64,000 nucleotides of DNA from NCBI GenBank assembly GCA_001270045.2, contig DF970690.1:1-64000 (forward strand). Reading direction: 5' to 3'. Of this stretch, positions 25,722 to 33,199 are shown in pieces (position 1 is the first letter of the stretch; the number at the start of each line of letters is the position of its first letter). The notes under the pieces are model-generated. The model was not told the DNA's origin. It ran no database searches and saw nothing but the letters and a program-made list of their open reading frames with translations. Origin of the DNA: Bacteroidales bacterium 6E. Lineage in GTDB: Bacteria; Bacteroidota; Bacteroidia; Bacteroidales; Prolixibacteraceae. The translations under genes and the position numbers were made by a program.

Positions 25722-27767
25722 ATGGCAAAGAATATTTTATACAAATTAACCCTGGATAGTACGGCATTCAGAACGGGCCTTGATAATGCGACAAATGCAT
25801 TAAAGAGGGCTGAGAAAAGTATGCAAAGCATTGGTTCAACAATGACCAGGAACGTAACGGCCCCACTGGCAGCCCTGGGGACCCTTTCGGTTATGGCATG
25901 GGATAAGCAAGCCAAAGCGATGGCCCAGGTTGAAACCGGATTGAGAACAACGGGCGGGGCTGCAGGCTTCGCAAAAGATGAACTGCTGGCAATGGCTTCC
26001 GAACTTCAGGGGAAAACCCTTTTTGGAGATGAAGAAATTTTGCAAAGTGCCACTGCCCAGCTGCTGACATTTACCAATGTTGCAGGGGAACAGTTTGCAA
26101 GGGCACAGGCTGCAGCCCTTGACCTTTCAACCAGGTTAAACACTGATTTAAAGTCATCGGCTATAATGGTGGGCAAAGCCCTGAATGATCCAATTCAGGG
26201 TTTAACTGCCATGCGAAGGGTGGGAATTTCTTTCACCGAGGATCAGCAAAATATGATCCGTGCCCTGGTTGAATCGGGGCGATTGATGGAAGCCCAAAAC
26301 GTAATTTTGGGAGAACTGGAAAGGCAGTACGGACAATCTGCCGAGGCTGCCGTAATTGGTGCCGGGAAGATCATTCAGCTGAAAAATGTTCTGGGTGATG
26401 TTGCCGAAGAATTTGGCCGTATAATCATGGATTACATCACCCCGTTTATTGAACGGCTCAAAACTATGGTCACGGCTTTCTTTTCACTTGATGAATCAAC
26501 AAAACGGGCTATTGTGGTTATTTCAGGGCTTGCCGCTGCTATTGGTCCCGTGACCCTGGCAATTGCTGGACTGATGAAAGCTACCAGGATAGTTTTAACA
26601 ACTTTGTCGGCAATGGCTTCCCCTATTACTTTGGTGGTGGCTGGACTAGCTGCCCTTGCTGCTGGTGCAGTGTACTTGTGGCAAAATTGGGAGGCCGTTT
26701 CTGAAAGAATATCAGATTGGGGATGGTGGCGAAATACACTTATTGAGATGGTTAAATTTTTGGCGAAGCTTGCGCCCCAAATGTTGGACCTTCTCACCTA
26801 TCCAATCAGAAAGGCCGCTGAGGTGTTCGGAGTTGAAATCCCTTCCCTGACTTCTGCCCTGGATCCGTTTATTCAAAAATTGGATGCATTGAAAACAGCC
26901 CCCAAAGAATATAAATCATCTTTCGGGAGTTTTGGGGCTGCAATTAAAGGGGCTGCAATGGATGCAGGAAAAGCCCTGGGAATCTTTTCCACGAATGCCA
27001 AGACTGATTTGAACGGAATTACTTCAGCTGCTCAGACAGCTGCCCAGGCAGTTGGTTCAATTGGTGGGGGATCCGGGGGAGGTGGTGCCCGGGAAATGTT
27101 TGGCAATATGGCCCAAATGAACCCAAAAGGTTCAAAGGATGTGCAGGTTCAGGAATCCGAATCTTTTGGAGGCCTTGAAGTTGAAAAGTTGGAAGCCTTC
27201 AAAAACAAGTATATCGAAATGGCTGAAGAATTACAGAAACCTTCAGACGAACTTAAACAAATGATGGCCAGTGTAGGCCAGGCGGCAATGGATTCATTTA
27301 TGATGTTGGGTGATGGGATTGTAAAATCTTTGGGGCTTGCCCAAAATGGTTTTCAGGGCTTTCTGGGTGTGATCCTGGAAACAATCTCAAAACTTATTGC
27401 CATGATGTTATCCAGTGCTCTGGCAGCTGCAATCAGTGGGGCCAGTGTTGCGGCTTCATTCACCGGACCAGCGGCCATATTTACACAGCCTGCCTTTATC
27501 GCTACAGCGGTGGGGGGTGTTTTGGCTGCCTTCGCAGCAATCCCAAAATTTGCCCAGGGTGGACTGGTTTATGGCCCTACCCTTGCAATGGTAGGTGATA
27601 ACCCAAACGCAAAGGCAGACCCGGAGATCATTGCCCCACTGTCAAAACTTAGGGGAATGATGGGATTCAGCGAAACCGGATTGGTTCAGGATAGAATCGA
27701 AATAGACGGGGAAAAAATGTATGTACTATTCAAAAGGGTAGAAAGAAACAAATACAGGAGAACGTAA
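25722..27767 (+). CDS. Phage tail tape measure protein
   Basis: 681 residues. The start LDSTAFRTGLDNATNALKRAEKSM matches the tape-measure N-terminus, followed by the conserved 60-200 region with GVGI-type sequence MRRVGISFTEDQ. A hydrophobic double segment spans residues 262-320. The C-terminal part carries FAQGGLVYGPTLAMVGD, a typical tape-measure ending. In phages it sets tail length and helps DNA delivery. It is the only recognisable virion gene in the element. Its length would correspond to a modest tail by the usual rule of thumb. A hairpin terminator follows at 27796. Confidence 0.88.
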   Translation: MAKNILYKLTLDSTAFRTGLDNATNALKRAEKSMQSIGSTMTRNVTAPLAALGTLSVMAWDKQAKAMAQVETGLRTTGGAAGFAKDELLAMASELQGKTLFGDEEILQSATAQLLTFTNVAGEQFARAQAAALDLSTRLNTDLKSSAIMVGKALNDPIQGLTAMRRVGISFTEDQQNMIRALVESGRLMEAQNVILGELERQYGQSAEAAVIGAGKIIQLKNVLGDVAEEFGRIIMDYITPFIERLKTMVTAFFSLDESTKRAIVVISGLAAAIGPVTLAIAGLMKATRIVLTTLSAMASPITLVVAGLAALAAGAVYLWQNWEAVSERISDWGWWRNTLIEMVKFLAKLAPQMLDLLTYPIRKAAEVFGVEIPSLTSALDPFIQKLDALKTAPKEYKSSFGSFGAAIKGAAMDAGKALGIFSTNAKTDLNGITSAAQTAAQAVGSIGGGSGGGGAREMFGNMAQMNPKGSKDVQVQESESFGGLEVEKLEAFKNKYIEMAEELQKPSDELKQMMASVGQAAMDSFMMLGDGIVKSLGLAQNGFQGFLGVILETISKLIAMMLSSALAAAISGASVAASFTGPAAIFTQPAFIATAVGGVLAAFAAIPKFAQGGLVYGPTLAMVGDNPNAKADPEIIAPLSKLRGMMGFSETGLVQDRIEIDGEKMYVLFKRVERNKYRRT

Positions 27768-27795
27768 AATTTTTATCAGGTGTTTTCAGGCTTGC

Positions 27796-27819
27796 CCCTG
27801 CTCTCAATTGAGGGCAGGG
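27796..27819 (+). terminator. Hairpin after the tape measure gene
   Basis: CCCTGCTCTCAA pairs with TTGAGGGCAGGG (one wobble), leaving a minimal loop, and is followed by a TTTAAAAAA tract. It separates the tape measure gene from the ATP-grasp gene. Confidence 0.6.
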
Positions 27820-27855
27820 TTTAAAAAAGAGTTAAACGAATAAAATTATATTTCA

Positions 27856-28926
27856 ATGAAAAAGGTTTTAATACTGTCTTACGGATCACAAAAAAGGTTG
27901 GTTCAGGAATTTGAGAAATTAGAATGGGAATCAGATGTAATGTCACCCAGTGATTTTTACTGTTACATATCCGATAAAAAAGGATATGACAGAATTTATA
28001 AACGAGCCGAGGAAAAAGGCCAAAGGATCAAAGCAAAGGAATATTCTGCAGTTGTGCCCCGGATATCAGGTGCCGGATTTGATTATGGTTTGCTGGTTTT
28101 GGAACATCTTCAGCATAATCTGGGGGTATTCTCAACGGCTTCCCCGTTTGGGCTTCGTATGTGTTCCAATAAGTTTGAAACCAGCCAGTATTTAAGCCAG
28201 TACCGGATCAGGGGACCCAAACAGATACTGGCTCACGGCCTTTCCGATTTTAAGGAGGCTATTAATTTGGTTGATGGTCTGCCATGTGTTGTAAAACTTC
28301 AAAAAGGATCCCAGGGCCGAGGTGTTTTCATTCTAAGGAATGAGGAAGATGCTTCAGAAACATTAAGGGCCCTGCAATATACCCGGATGGATATGATCCT
28401 TCAGCAAAAACTGGACAGCGGAAAACCAGCCAATGATTTGCGTATATGGGTGATCGGGGCATTTATGAAAAGTCCGGTGGTGATTGGTTATAAACGCTAT
28501 GCGCTGGCTGATGACTTCAGATCTAATTATTCATTATCACACAGTGGAGAAAAGGCAAAGCTGACTGATGAAGAAAAGGAGATGGCAATAAATGCAGCCA
28601 GGGCATTGAATATGCATGTGGCTAGTGTGGATATCATGCGGAACAAACCGGAAAATGATAAGCCCTATTTGATTGAGGTGAACGGGAATCCCGGACTTGC
28701 TGGGGTTGAAGCAATCACCGAAGAAAATGTGGCTGGGGCTGTTGCTAAATTTGTGGTTGAGAACTATTCCAATGCAGCATTCAGGGCCCAGGACATTGCC
28801 AGGGATTCAATAAGGCGAACTATTGACATGGTTGAACTTTCTGCAGGTGAGGACATCCAGAAAATGCGTATTAATGCAATCCTGAGAAAATCGATAACAG
28901 ATATTAACGGGATCATTCATAAGTGA
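27856..28926 (+). CDS. RimK-like ATP-grasp amino-acid ligase
   Basis: 356 residues. The N-terminal domain resembles RimK pre-ATP-grasp (ILSYGSQKRLVQEF, PRISGAGFDYGLLVLEHL). The ATP-grasp core contains CSNKFETSQYL, VVKLQKGSQGRGVFI, the aspartate-arginine strand DLRIWVIG and the metal-binding LIEVNGNPGL near residue 275. RimK adds glutamates to the C-terminus of ribosomal protein S6; related ligases modify other peptides. A C-terminal extension of about 60 residues is unlike RimK. The substrate in this element is unknown. The stop codon lies inside the inverted repeat preceding the second recombinase. Confidence 0.88.
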   Translation: MKKVLILSYGSQKRLVQEFEKLEWESDVMSPSDFYCYISDKKGYDRIYKRAEEKGQRIKAKEYSAVVPRISGAGFDYGLLVLEHLQHNLGVFSTASPFGLRMCSNKFETSQYLSQYRIRGPKQILAHGLSDFKEAINLVDGLPCVVKLQKGSQGRGVFILRNEEDASETLRALQYTRMDMILQQKLDSGKPANDLRIWVIGAFMKSPVVIGYKRYALADDFRSNYSLSHSGEKAKLTDEEKEMAINAARALNMHVASVDIMRNKPENDKPYLIEVNGNPGLAGVEAITEENVAGAVAKFVVENYSNAAFRAQDIARDSIRRTIDMVELSAGEDIQKMRINAILRKSITDINGIIHK

Positions 28927-28935
28927 TCCCGTTAA
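28904..28935. repeat. loxP-shaped inverted repeat before the second recombinase
   Basis: Perfect 12 bp arms TTAACGGGATCA (28904-28915) and TGATCCCGTTAA (28924-28935) around an 8 bp asymmetric spacer TTCATAAG. It overlaps the ATP-grasp stop codon and ends 19 bp before the recombinase ATG. No T-tract follows, so a terminator is less likely than a recombination core or operator. Confidence 0.7.
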
Positions 28936-28954
28936 CTAACCTTAAAAAACTGTT

Positions 28955-29881
28955 ATGGCAAAACGAACAACGCTAACGATTGACCAGGTATTCAATGAAT
29001 TTATCTATTCAGTTGATCGGTCATTGACAACCAGGAATAATTATTCAGCGGTCCTTAAATCATTCTTTGGGTGGCTTGCGGCTCACGTTAAAATCGGTCA
29101 TCATGTTTGGGATGCAACGGAAAAGGATATGGTTGATTTTAAAATGTGGCTGCAATCCTCCAGAAGGCAATCAACGACCAGGCAATATTTGACCGTCATT
29201 AAGCTATTTTATACCTGGGCTGAATCAAAAGGGTATCTGGACAATATAACGCAGTCTATAACGATCCCAAAGAGCAAAGCAAGGGGATTAAAGCGGGCCT
29301 TGACAGAACAGCAATCCCAAAGCCTTTTGGCAGTGATCCCGAAAGAAACGATTACAGGCGTTCGTGATTATGCCATGATCAATTTATTCCTGGTGAATGG
29401 AATCCGGCTTGTGGAGGCCTGCAGAATGGATATAACAGACTTTTTTGATAAAAGGCAGTATATTCATATCCAGGGGAAAGGGATGCATGATAAAAGCGAC
29501 TGGATTAAAATTCACCCCAAAACCCTTGAAGCCATTGAAAACTATTTGGCATTGAGAAAGAAAACTGATGTGATCCCTTTGTTCTGCAGCCATAGCCCAC
29601 AGAACCCTGGGGCCAGACTGACCCCAAAATATTTATCAGTTAGAATCAGAAATTATCTGGATGCCATAGGACTAACCAAAGACATGGGATATTCAGCCCA
29701 CAGCTTGCGCCATACAATGGCGTCATTATGCCGGAAACATAACATTCCAATTGATGAAATTAGTACAAAGCTTCGCCATACTTCGCTGGCAATTACCCAG
29801 ATTTACATCCATTACATTGATCAGGAAATGAAACTGCAGGATAAGCCCGGGCAGATGCTGGAAAATCTTATTTATAAGTAA
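28955..29881 (+). CDS. XerC/D-like tyrosine recombinase
   Basis: 308 residues, the simple two-domain Xer-type form without an Arm domain: core-binding domain at about 5-95, then the catalytic domain with R151, H249-x-x-R252 and nucleophile Y284 in TQIYIHY. The usual GH before the nucleophile reads RHTSL, as in many Xer proteins where one residue varies. It is distinct from the integrase at 20038, so its role may be dimer resolution, DNA inversion or circle formation. A loxP-like inverted repeat lies immediately upstream. Confidence 0.9.
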   Translation: MAKRTTLTIDQVFNEFIYSVDRSLTTRNNYSAVLKSFFGWLAAHVKIGHHVWDATEKDMVDFKMWLQSSRRQSTTRQYLTVIKLFYTWAESKGYLDNITQSITIPKSKARGLKRALTEQQSQSLLAVIPKETITGVRDYAMINLFLVNGIRLVEACRMDITDFFDKRQYIHIQGKGMHDKSDWIKIHPKTLEAIENYLALRKKTDVIPLFCSHSPQNPGARLTPKYLSVRIRNYLDAIGLTKDMGYSAHSLRHTMASLCRKHNIPIDEISTKLRHTSLAITQIYIHYIDQEMKLQDKPGQMLENLIYK

Positions 29882-29882
29882 G

Positions 29883-30200
29883 ATGAGCAAACAGGCTTTA
29901 ATTAAGGCATTCATAAATAATTACAAATTATCACCTGAAAAGGCTGAAACGCTTTATGGGATCCAGGAGGAAACGATCCCACAAACGGATCAACTGAATT
30001 TTGAAAAGACTGATACCTATAAATTTCTGGAATCACTTATTCAGGACAAAGAAAAGTTTTATATCCTGGTATCTATTTTATGGATGAAAGGCCATGCAAT
30101 GGATTTTGAAAGATCTTTTATATATCTGAATCACTTTGACCCTGAAGAAGCTGCAGACTATCCCCAAATTTACCGTTTTTTGATTAATCCTAAGTTTTAA
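29883..30200 (+). CDS. Uncharacterised 105-residue protein downstream of the recombinase
   Basis: No domain recognised. Starts one base after the recombinase stop, so clearly co-transcribed. Predicted mostly helical, with a hydrophobic helix around YILVSILWMKG and an acidic C-terminal half. It could be an accessory factor of the recombinase; nothing more can be said from sequence. Confidence 0.65.
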   Translation: MSKQALIKAFINNYKLSPEKAETLYGIQEETIPQTDQLNFEKTDTYKFLESLIQDKEKFYILVSILWMKGHAMDFERSFIYLNHFDPEEAADYPQIYRFLINPKF

Positions 30201-30450
30201 ACTAATATTTTCAGGAGATATATCCCAGTTATTGCTGAGGGCGAAAAATGGCCTTTTTGGGGGTGTTAAATTGTTCAAATTGTGTACTACTAAACATATG
30301 TCTGTATCATTGCCAAAACGCTGTTTTTCAGAACTTTTCAGAAACGCAGGGGGAGGGGGTCGAATTCCTCAGGGGGTGGCATTTTGTAAACGGTGGTGAA
30401 ACCCAATGTATGTGTGTGCAAAATTGAACTGAAAATGAATTGAAGGATTA

Positions 30451-30492
30451 AAAAATATATCAATCTGCATATATCATATTTGATATATTTTT
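30451..30492. promoter_or_regulatory. Operator-like dyad of the small HTH regulator
   Basis: AAAAATATATCA (30451-30462) is inverted as TGATATATTTTT (30481-30492). Inside it, TCATATTTGATATAT (30474-30488) recurs exactly at 30771-30785, upstream of the next gene set. It overlaps the region just upstream of the -7 element, as an autorepressor site would. Confidence 0.6.
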
Positions 30493-30494
30493 AT

Positions 30495-30502
30495 TAGTTT
30501 TG
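30495..30502 (+). promoter_or_regulatory. -7 element TAGTTTTG very close to the start codon
   Basis: TAGTTTTG fits TAnnTTTG and ends only 4 bases before the ATG at 30507, so transcription should begin at or near the start codon, giving a leaderless message. Confidence 0.5.
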
Positions 30503-30506
30503 CGAT

Positions 30507-30743
30507 ATGGAATTGACCAACGTTGAAATATTGGAAGCTGCCCGGAAACGAACCGACAAAACTCAGGCTGATGTTGCCAAAGCCCTGGGGATTTCCCTGC
30601 CTACATACAATAGATGGATAAAAGGCGGCAATTTTGATGATGTTATGTTGGTCCATGCCGATATTCTGGAAGAATTATTGAAGGTCAAATTTTCGGTGAT
30701 CCATACAGAGAAGGGCAGAGGGGTAAAAATTACAATGGCATAG
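30507..30743 (+). CDS. Small Cro/CI-like helix-turn-helix regulator
   Basis: 78 residues, one HTH domain: KTQADVAKALGISLPTYNRWIKGG gives the two helices of the Xre/Cro fold. The remainder is a short beta/helical tail. It probably controls the element's own genes, since its promoter carries an operator-like dyad whose core is repeated before the downstream gene set. No C-terminal protease or ligand domain is present, so it would not respond to RecA like CI. Confidence 0.75.
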   Translation: MELTNVEILEAARKRTDKTQADVAKALGISLPTYNRWIKGGNFDDVMLVHADILEELLKVKFSVIHTEKGRGVKITMA

Positions 30744-30770
30744 ACCCCTTTTTTTCATATAATTACGCTT

Positions 30771-30785
30771 TCATATTTGATATAT
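30771..30785 (+). promoter_or_regulatory. Second copy of the operator core
   Basis: TCATATTTGATATAT, identical to 30474-30488, lies 26 bp before the gene at 30812 and behind the HTH gene, so both transcripts may share the same regulator. Confidence 0.55.
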
Positions 30786-30811
30786 ATAAATCATTATTAA
30801 AATTAAAAGAG

Positions 30812-31015
30812 ATGACAAAGAAAAAAATGAAATCGAACGAAGATCTACATGATCAATTACTAAACGGTATTAGTGAACTTTCACTGGTTGAGCTATTGTA
30901 TCTTTATTTGGAAGCGAAGACTGGGGAATATTTTGATCTTGAAAGTAATGCCCCTGGTGAGCTGTTGGAAAGGATTGATGAACTAGAAGAAGATTTGAAT
31001 GAACTAATAAATTAA
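30812..31015 (+). CDS. Small acidic protein
   Basis: 67 residues, no domain recognised, strongly acidic C-terminal half (ERIDELEEDLNELIN). Predicted helical. It begins a set of three closely spaced genes (gaps of 5 and 12 bp) at the right end of the element, each led by an AAAGAG or GAGAT-type purine stretch just before the ATG. Confidence 0.6.
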   Translation: MTKKKMKSNEDLHDQLLNGISELSLVELLYLYLEAKTGEYFDLESNAPGELLERIDELEEDLNELIN

Positions 31016-31020
31016 AAGAG

Positions 31021-31530
31021 ATGGAAAAGAAAAACATGAATCCGAACTTTGAGGCTTCAAATAGCCTGGTGAACACCCTAACTTCTGTTGGCAATCATTT
31101 GGAGGTTGCCAAATACCTGGATGAACTTCATTCATTTATCACAGAACAATCTATTCAATTGCTCGAAGAAAAGACCAGGGGCGCAAATTGCACCGTTATT
31201 CCTTTCACTGAAAACTTTAATTTGTCCTTGCGGCTTATTACGGATCTGAAGAACTACTGCCAAAGGTGCCAGGATTATTTGACCGGATCCGCTGATGAAA
31301 TTGGTTTGCCCTGGTCGGATGATGAATTGCAAAAGGAATCCCTGATTGAAGAAACCCTGAAAGATTTTCATTTCAACGTTATCAACATGGTTGCATCAGT
31401 TGAGAATTGCCACAGGCTGGAACGATACAAATTTACTGAAGGTGTTCAAATGGGTTTGCTTTGTATGCATAGGGTCCAGGGCTGGATCATGGCTTTCAGG
31501 GAAAGAGAATCTTTACAGCTTACTAATTAA
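31021..31530 (+). CDS. Uncharacterised 169-residue protein
   Basis: No domain recognised. Helical, soluble, with several cysteines and histidines (ANCTVIPF, YCQRCQDYL, CHRLERYKF) that are not in an obvious metal-binding spacing. Lies between two small genes in the same short operon at the right end of the mobile element. Accessory or counter-defence function possible but unsupported. Confidence 0.65.
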   Translation: MEKKNMNPNFEASNSLVNTLTSVGNHLEVAKYLDELHSFITEQSIQLLEEKTRGANCTVIPFTENFNLSLRLITDLKNYCQRCQDYLTGSADEIGLPWSDDELQKESLIEETLKDFHFNVINMVASVENCHRLERYKFTEGVQMGLLCMHRVQGWIMAFRERESLQLTN

Positions 31531-31542
31531 TTCTTTTGAGAT

Positions 31543-31788
31543 ATGACAGACGAAAACAGTAATTTACGGTATCAGTGCCGTATGCAGGAAAAGCAAATTT
31601 CCAAACTTACCGAAAGGGTTAAAGTTCTGGAAATAATGCAAGACCAGGATAAAACCGAATTAGACGTTTTGCGCTATGTTGTTAGTAAACTGACTGGAAA
31701 ATGGAAACCTTTGCAGCGTGTTGAGGAAGTCAATAAACTAGCAAGTGACTATAAACCGGATTGGAAGGAAAAGATCAATCTTTTTTAA
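31543..31788 (+). CDS. Small coiled-coil protein
   Basis: 81 residues. The first 50 residues form a predicted coiled coil (MQEKQISKLTERVKVLEIM); the rest is basic. No family recognised. Last gene of the element, followed by two hairpins before the right end. Confidence 0.6.
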   Translation: MTDENSNLRYQCRMQEKQISKLTERVKVLEIMQDQDKTELDVLRYVVSKLTGKWKPLQRVEEVNKLASDYKPDWKEKINLF

Positions 31789-31808
31789 ATACTGATTGGT
31801 GTTCTGGT

Positions 31809-31839
31809 GAAGGCCTGGGGGAATTTCCTTCAGGCCTTC
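31809..31839 (+). terminator. Hairpin after the last element gene
   Basis: GAAGGCCTG at 31809-31817 pairs with CAGGCCTTC at 31831-31839. No long T-tract follows, so it may be a weak terminator or processing hairpin. Confidence 0.5.
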
Positions 31840-31898
31840 AGCCTTTATGTGGGGAGTTACTGCCCTGGTATATTGTGACCAGGTGAAGCCACAAAAAA

Positions 31899-31928
31899 AA
31901 GGCAGCCAGGCCCCTGCCTGATTGCCTT
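31899..31928. terminator. Second hairpin near the right end
   Basis: AAGGCAGCCAGGC pairs imperfectly with GCCTGATTGCCTT around a CCCT loop, preceded by a run of A. Could terminate transcription in either direction. Confidence 0.5.
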
Positions 31929-32008
31929 AAAAGTTGTGAACTTTTTATAATGCAATACAAATATAAAAAATTTCATTCATTACTCAATTCATTACGCACT
32001 GGCTAAAT

Positions 32009-32031
32009 TAGCGTGCAAATTGGCGTGCAAT
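32009..32031 (+). repeat. Integrase arm-type repeats (right end)
   Basis: TAGCGTGCAAA (32009-32019) and TGGCGTGCAAT (32021-32031) match the left-end repeats TAGCGTGCAAC and share their orientation, 12 bp apart. Confidence 0.7.
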
Positions 32032-32042
32032 TTTTGTAAACA

Positions 32043-32081
32043 AAAAACGCAACAGCCAGTAAATTAAGCTATTGCGTTTTT
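32043..32081 (-). terminator. Element-borne terminator now serving tRNA-Leu
   Basis: AAAAACGCAA at 32043-32052 pairs with TTGCGTTTTT at 32072-32081, with a short AGC/GCT extension inside. On the minus strand it lies 16 bases after the tRNA and ends in a T-tract, replacing the chromosomal terminator left at 19769-19802. Confidence 0.75.
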
Positions 32082-32097
32082 AAAAATTGTTGAAAAG

Positions 32098-32181
32098 TGC
32101 CCAGAACAAGACTCGAACTTGCACACCCTTGCGAGCACCAGCCCCTCAAGCTGGCGTGTCTACCAATTTCACCATCTGGGC
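32098..32181 (-). tRNA. tRNA-Leu (anticodon GAG), insertion site of the element
   Basis: 84 nt cloverleaf on the minus strand. The acceptor stem GCCCAGA/TCTGGGC is complete, the anticodon stem CCAGC/GCTGG encloses TTGAGGG with anticodon GAG, a long variable arm of class II type follows, and the T-loop contains TTCGAGT. CCA is not encoded. The last 15 bases coincide with the right att core (32097-32112), so integration has preserved a complete tRNA. Confidence 0.95.
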
Positions 32182-32345
32182 AGTAATTTGTGAACGTGTA
32201 TGCTGTCAAAAGCGAGTGCAAAAATAGAAATAAATTCTTTCCGACAAACGCTCCAACCATCTTTTTTGGATTGGCCCGGGGAAAAATATGGATCGCACCA
32301 ACGGTTCGCACGCTTTTTTCTACATTTGGAAAAATTCTACCTGCC

Positions 32346-33191
32346 ATGACCCTGAAAGAAGAACTTTACGACATCATCTTTGAGGCCGACACCCCCAAAG
32401 GAAAAACGTTCGACATCGTGCTGATATTCTTGATCCTGGTGAGCATCTTTATCGTCATGCTCGACAGCATCCCGTCGATCAGGGACCAATACCATTCCTC
32501 ACTGCAAATTGCGGAATGGGTCATCACCATCGCATTCACCATTGAATATGCGCTTCGCATCTGGATACTGCACAAACCGGTAAAATATATCTTCAGCCTG
32601 TATGGCATCATCGACCTGCTGGCCATTCTCCCGACCTATATCAGCGTGGTTGCTACCGGCGGACAGAGCCTGATGGTGATCAGGGCGCTGCGACTGCTGA
32701 GGGTGTTCCGGATCCTGAAGCTGAACCGCTACACACGGGCCGGCAGGTTCCTGGTACTGGCCATGCACCGCAGCCGCGAAAAGATCTTCATTTTCCTGTT
32801 TTTCGTGATTACCATGGTGGTCATCTTCGGCACCATCATGTACCTTGTGGAGGGCGAGGAGAACGGCTTCACCAGCATCCCCACCAGCATTTACTGGGCC
32901 ATCGTGACGCTCACGACCGTAGGGTACGGGGATATTTCACCGGCGACGGGACTTGGACAAATGCTGGCCAGCATCATCATGATCCTGGGTTATGCCATCA
33001 TTGCCGTCCCCACCGGGATTGTCACTTCCGAGATGATGATATCGCGACAACGCACCAATTCGCAGGTGTGTGCCCAGTGCATGTACGACCAGCACGACGA
33101 TGACGCCACGCACTGCAAAAAGTGCGGGCACCCTTTATTTATGGAAGAAGGAACCGGTGGACCGGAGGAAAAGGAACAGGAGAAGACCTGA
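32346..33191 (+). CDS. Voltage-gated-type potassium channel with C-terminal zinc ribbon
   Basis: 281 residues, six transmembrane segments. S4 carries regularly spaced arginines (RALRLLRVFRILKLNRY), and the pore helix ends in the K+ selectivity filter TVGYGD near residue 195. The cytoplasmic tail holds a CxxC...CxxC zinc-ribbon (CAQC, then CKKC about 14 residues later) before an acidic end. An in-frame ATG at 32190 would place the start 9 bp from the tRNA and add a basic, non-conserved 52-residue extension, so ATG 32346 is chosen. First clearly core-chromosomal gene right of the island. Confidence 0.92.
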   Translation: MTLKEELYDIIFEADTPKGKTFDIVLIFLILVSIFIVMLDSIPSIRDQYHSSLQIAEWVITIAFTIEYALRIWILHKPVKYIFSLYGIIDLLAILPTYISVVATGGQSLMVIRALRLLRVFRILKLNRYTRAGRFLVLAMHRSREKIFIFLFFVITMVVIFGTIMYLVEGEENGFTSIPTSIYWAIVTLTTVGYGDISPATGLGQMLASIIMILGYAIIAVPTGIVTSEMMISRQRTNSQVCAQCMYDQHDDDATHCKKCGHPLFMEEGTGGPEEKEQEKT

Positions 33192-33199
33192 ACCGGGGA

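Larger units (their letters stand above)
30201..30506. other. Intergenic region with operator and promoter
   Basis: No gene is supported in these 306 bases. The first half contains a G-rich tract (GGGGGAGGGGG-like near 30350) and the last 60 bases hold the inverted repeat and -7 element of the HTH gene at 30507. Confidence 0.6.
19805..32112. mobile_element. tRNA-Leu-integrated tyrosine-integrase element, 12.3 kb, phage-satellite-like
   Basis: Bounded by the 16 bp direct repeat at 19805-19820 and 32097-32112. It has arm-type repeats inside both ends, an integrase next to the left end, an excisionase-like HTH protein, replication genes, a tape measure gene and a second recombinase. All genes point rightwards. 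No capsid, portal, terminase, conjugation or relaxase gene is visible. It supplies a new terminator for the tRNA it disrupts. Confidence 0.85.

Noticed and set aside
28904-28935. Ordinary Rho-independent terminator
   Set aside because: No run of T follows on either strand; the geometry fits a recombination core better. Not fully excluded.
19805-32112. Complete prophage
   Set aside because: Only a tape measure gene is recognisable; capsid, portal, terminase and other tail genes are absent within the att sites.
32190-32345. N-terminal extension of the potassium channel
   Set aside because: The added 52 residues start 9 bp from the tRNA and show no channel-like sequence; ATG 32346 directly precedes the conserved cytoplasmic start.
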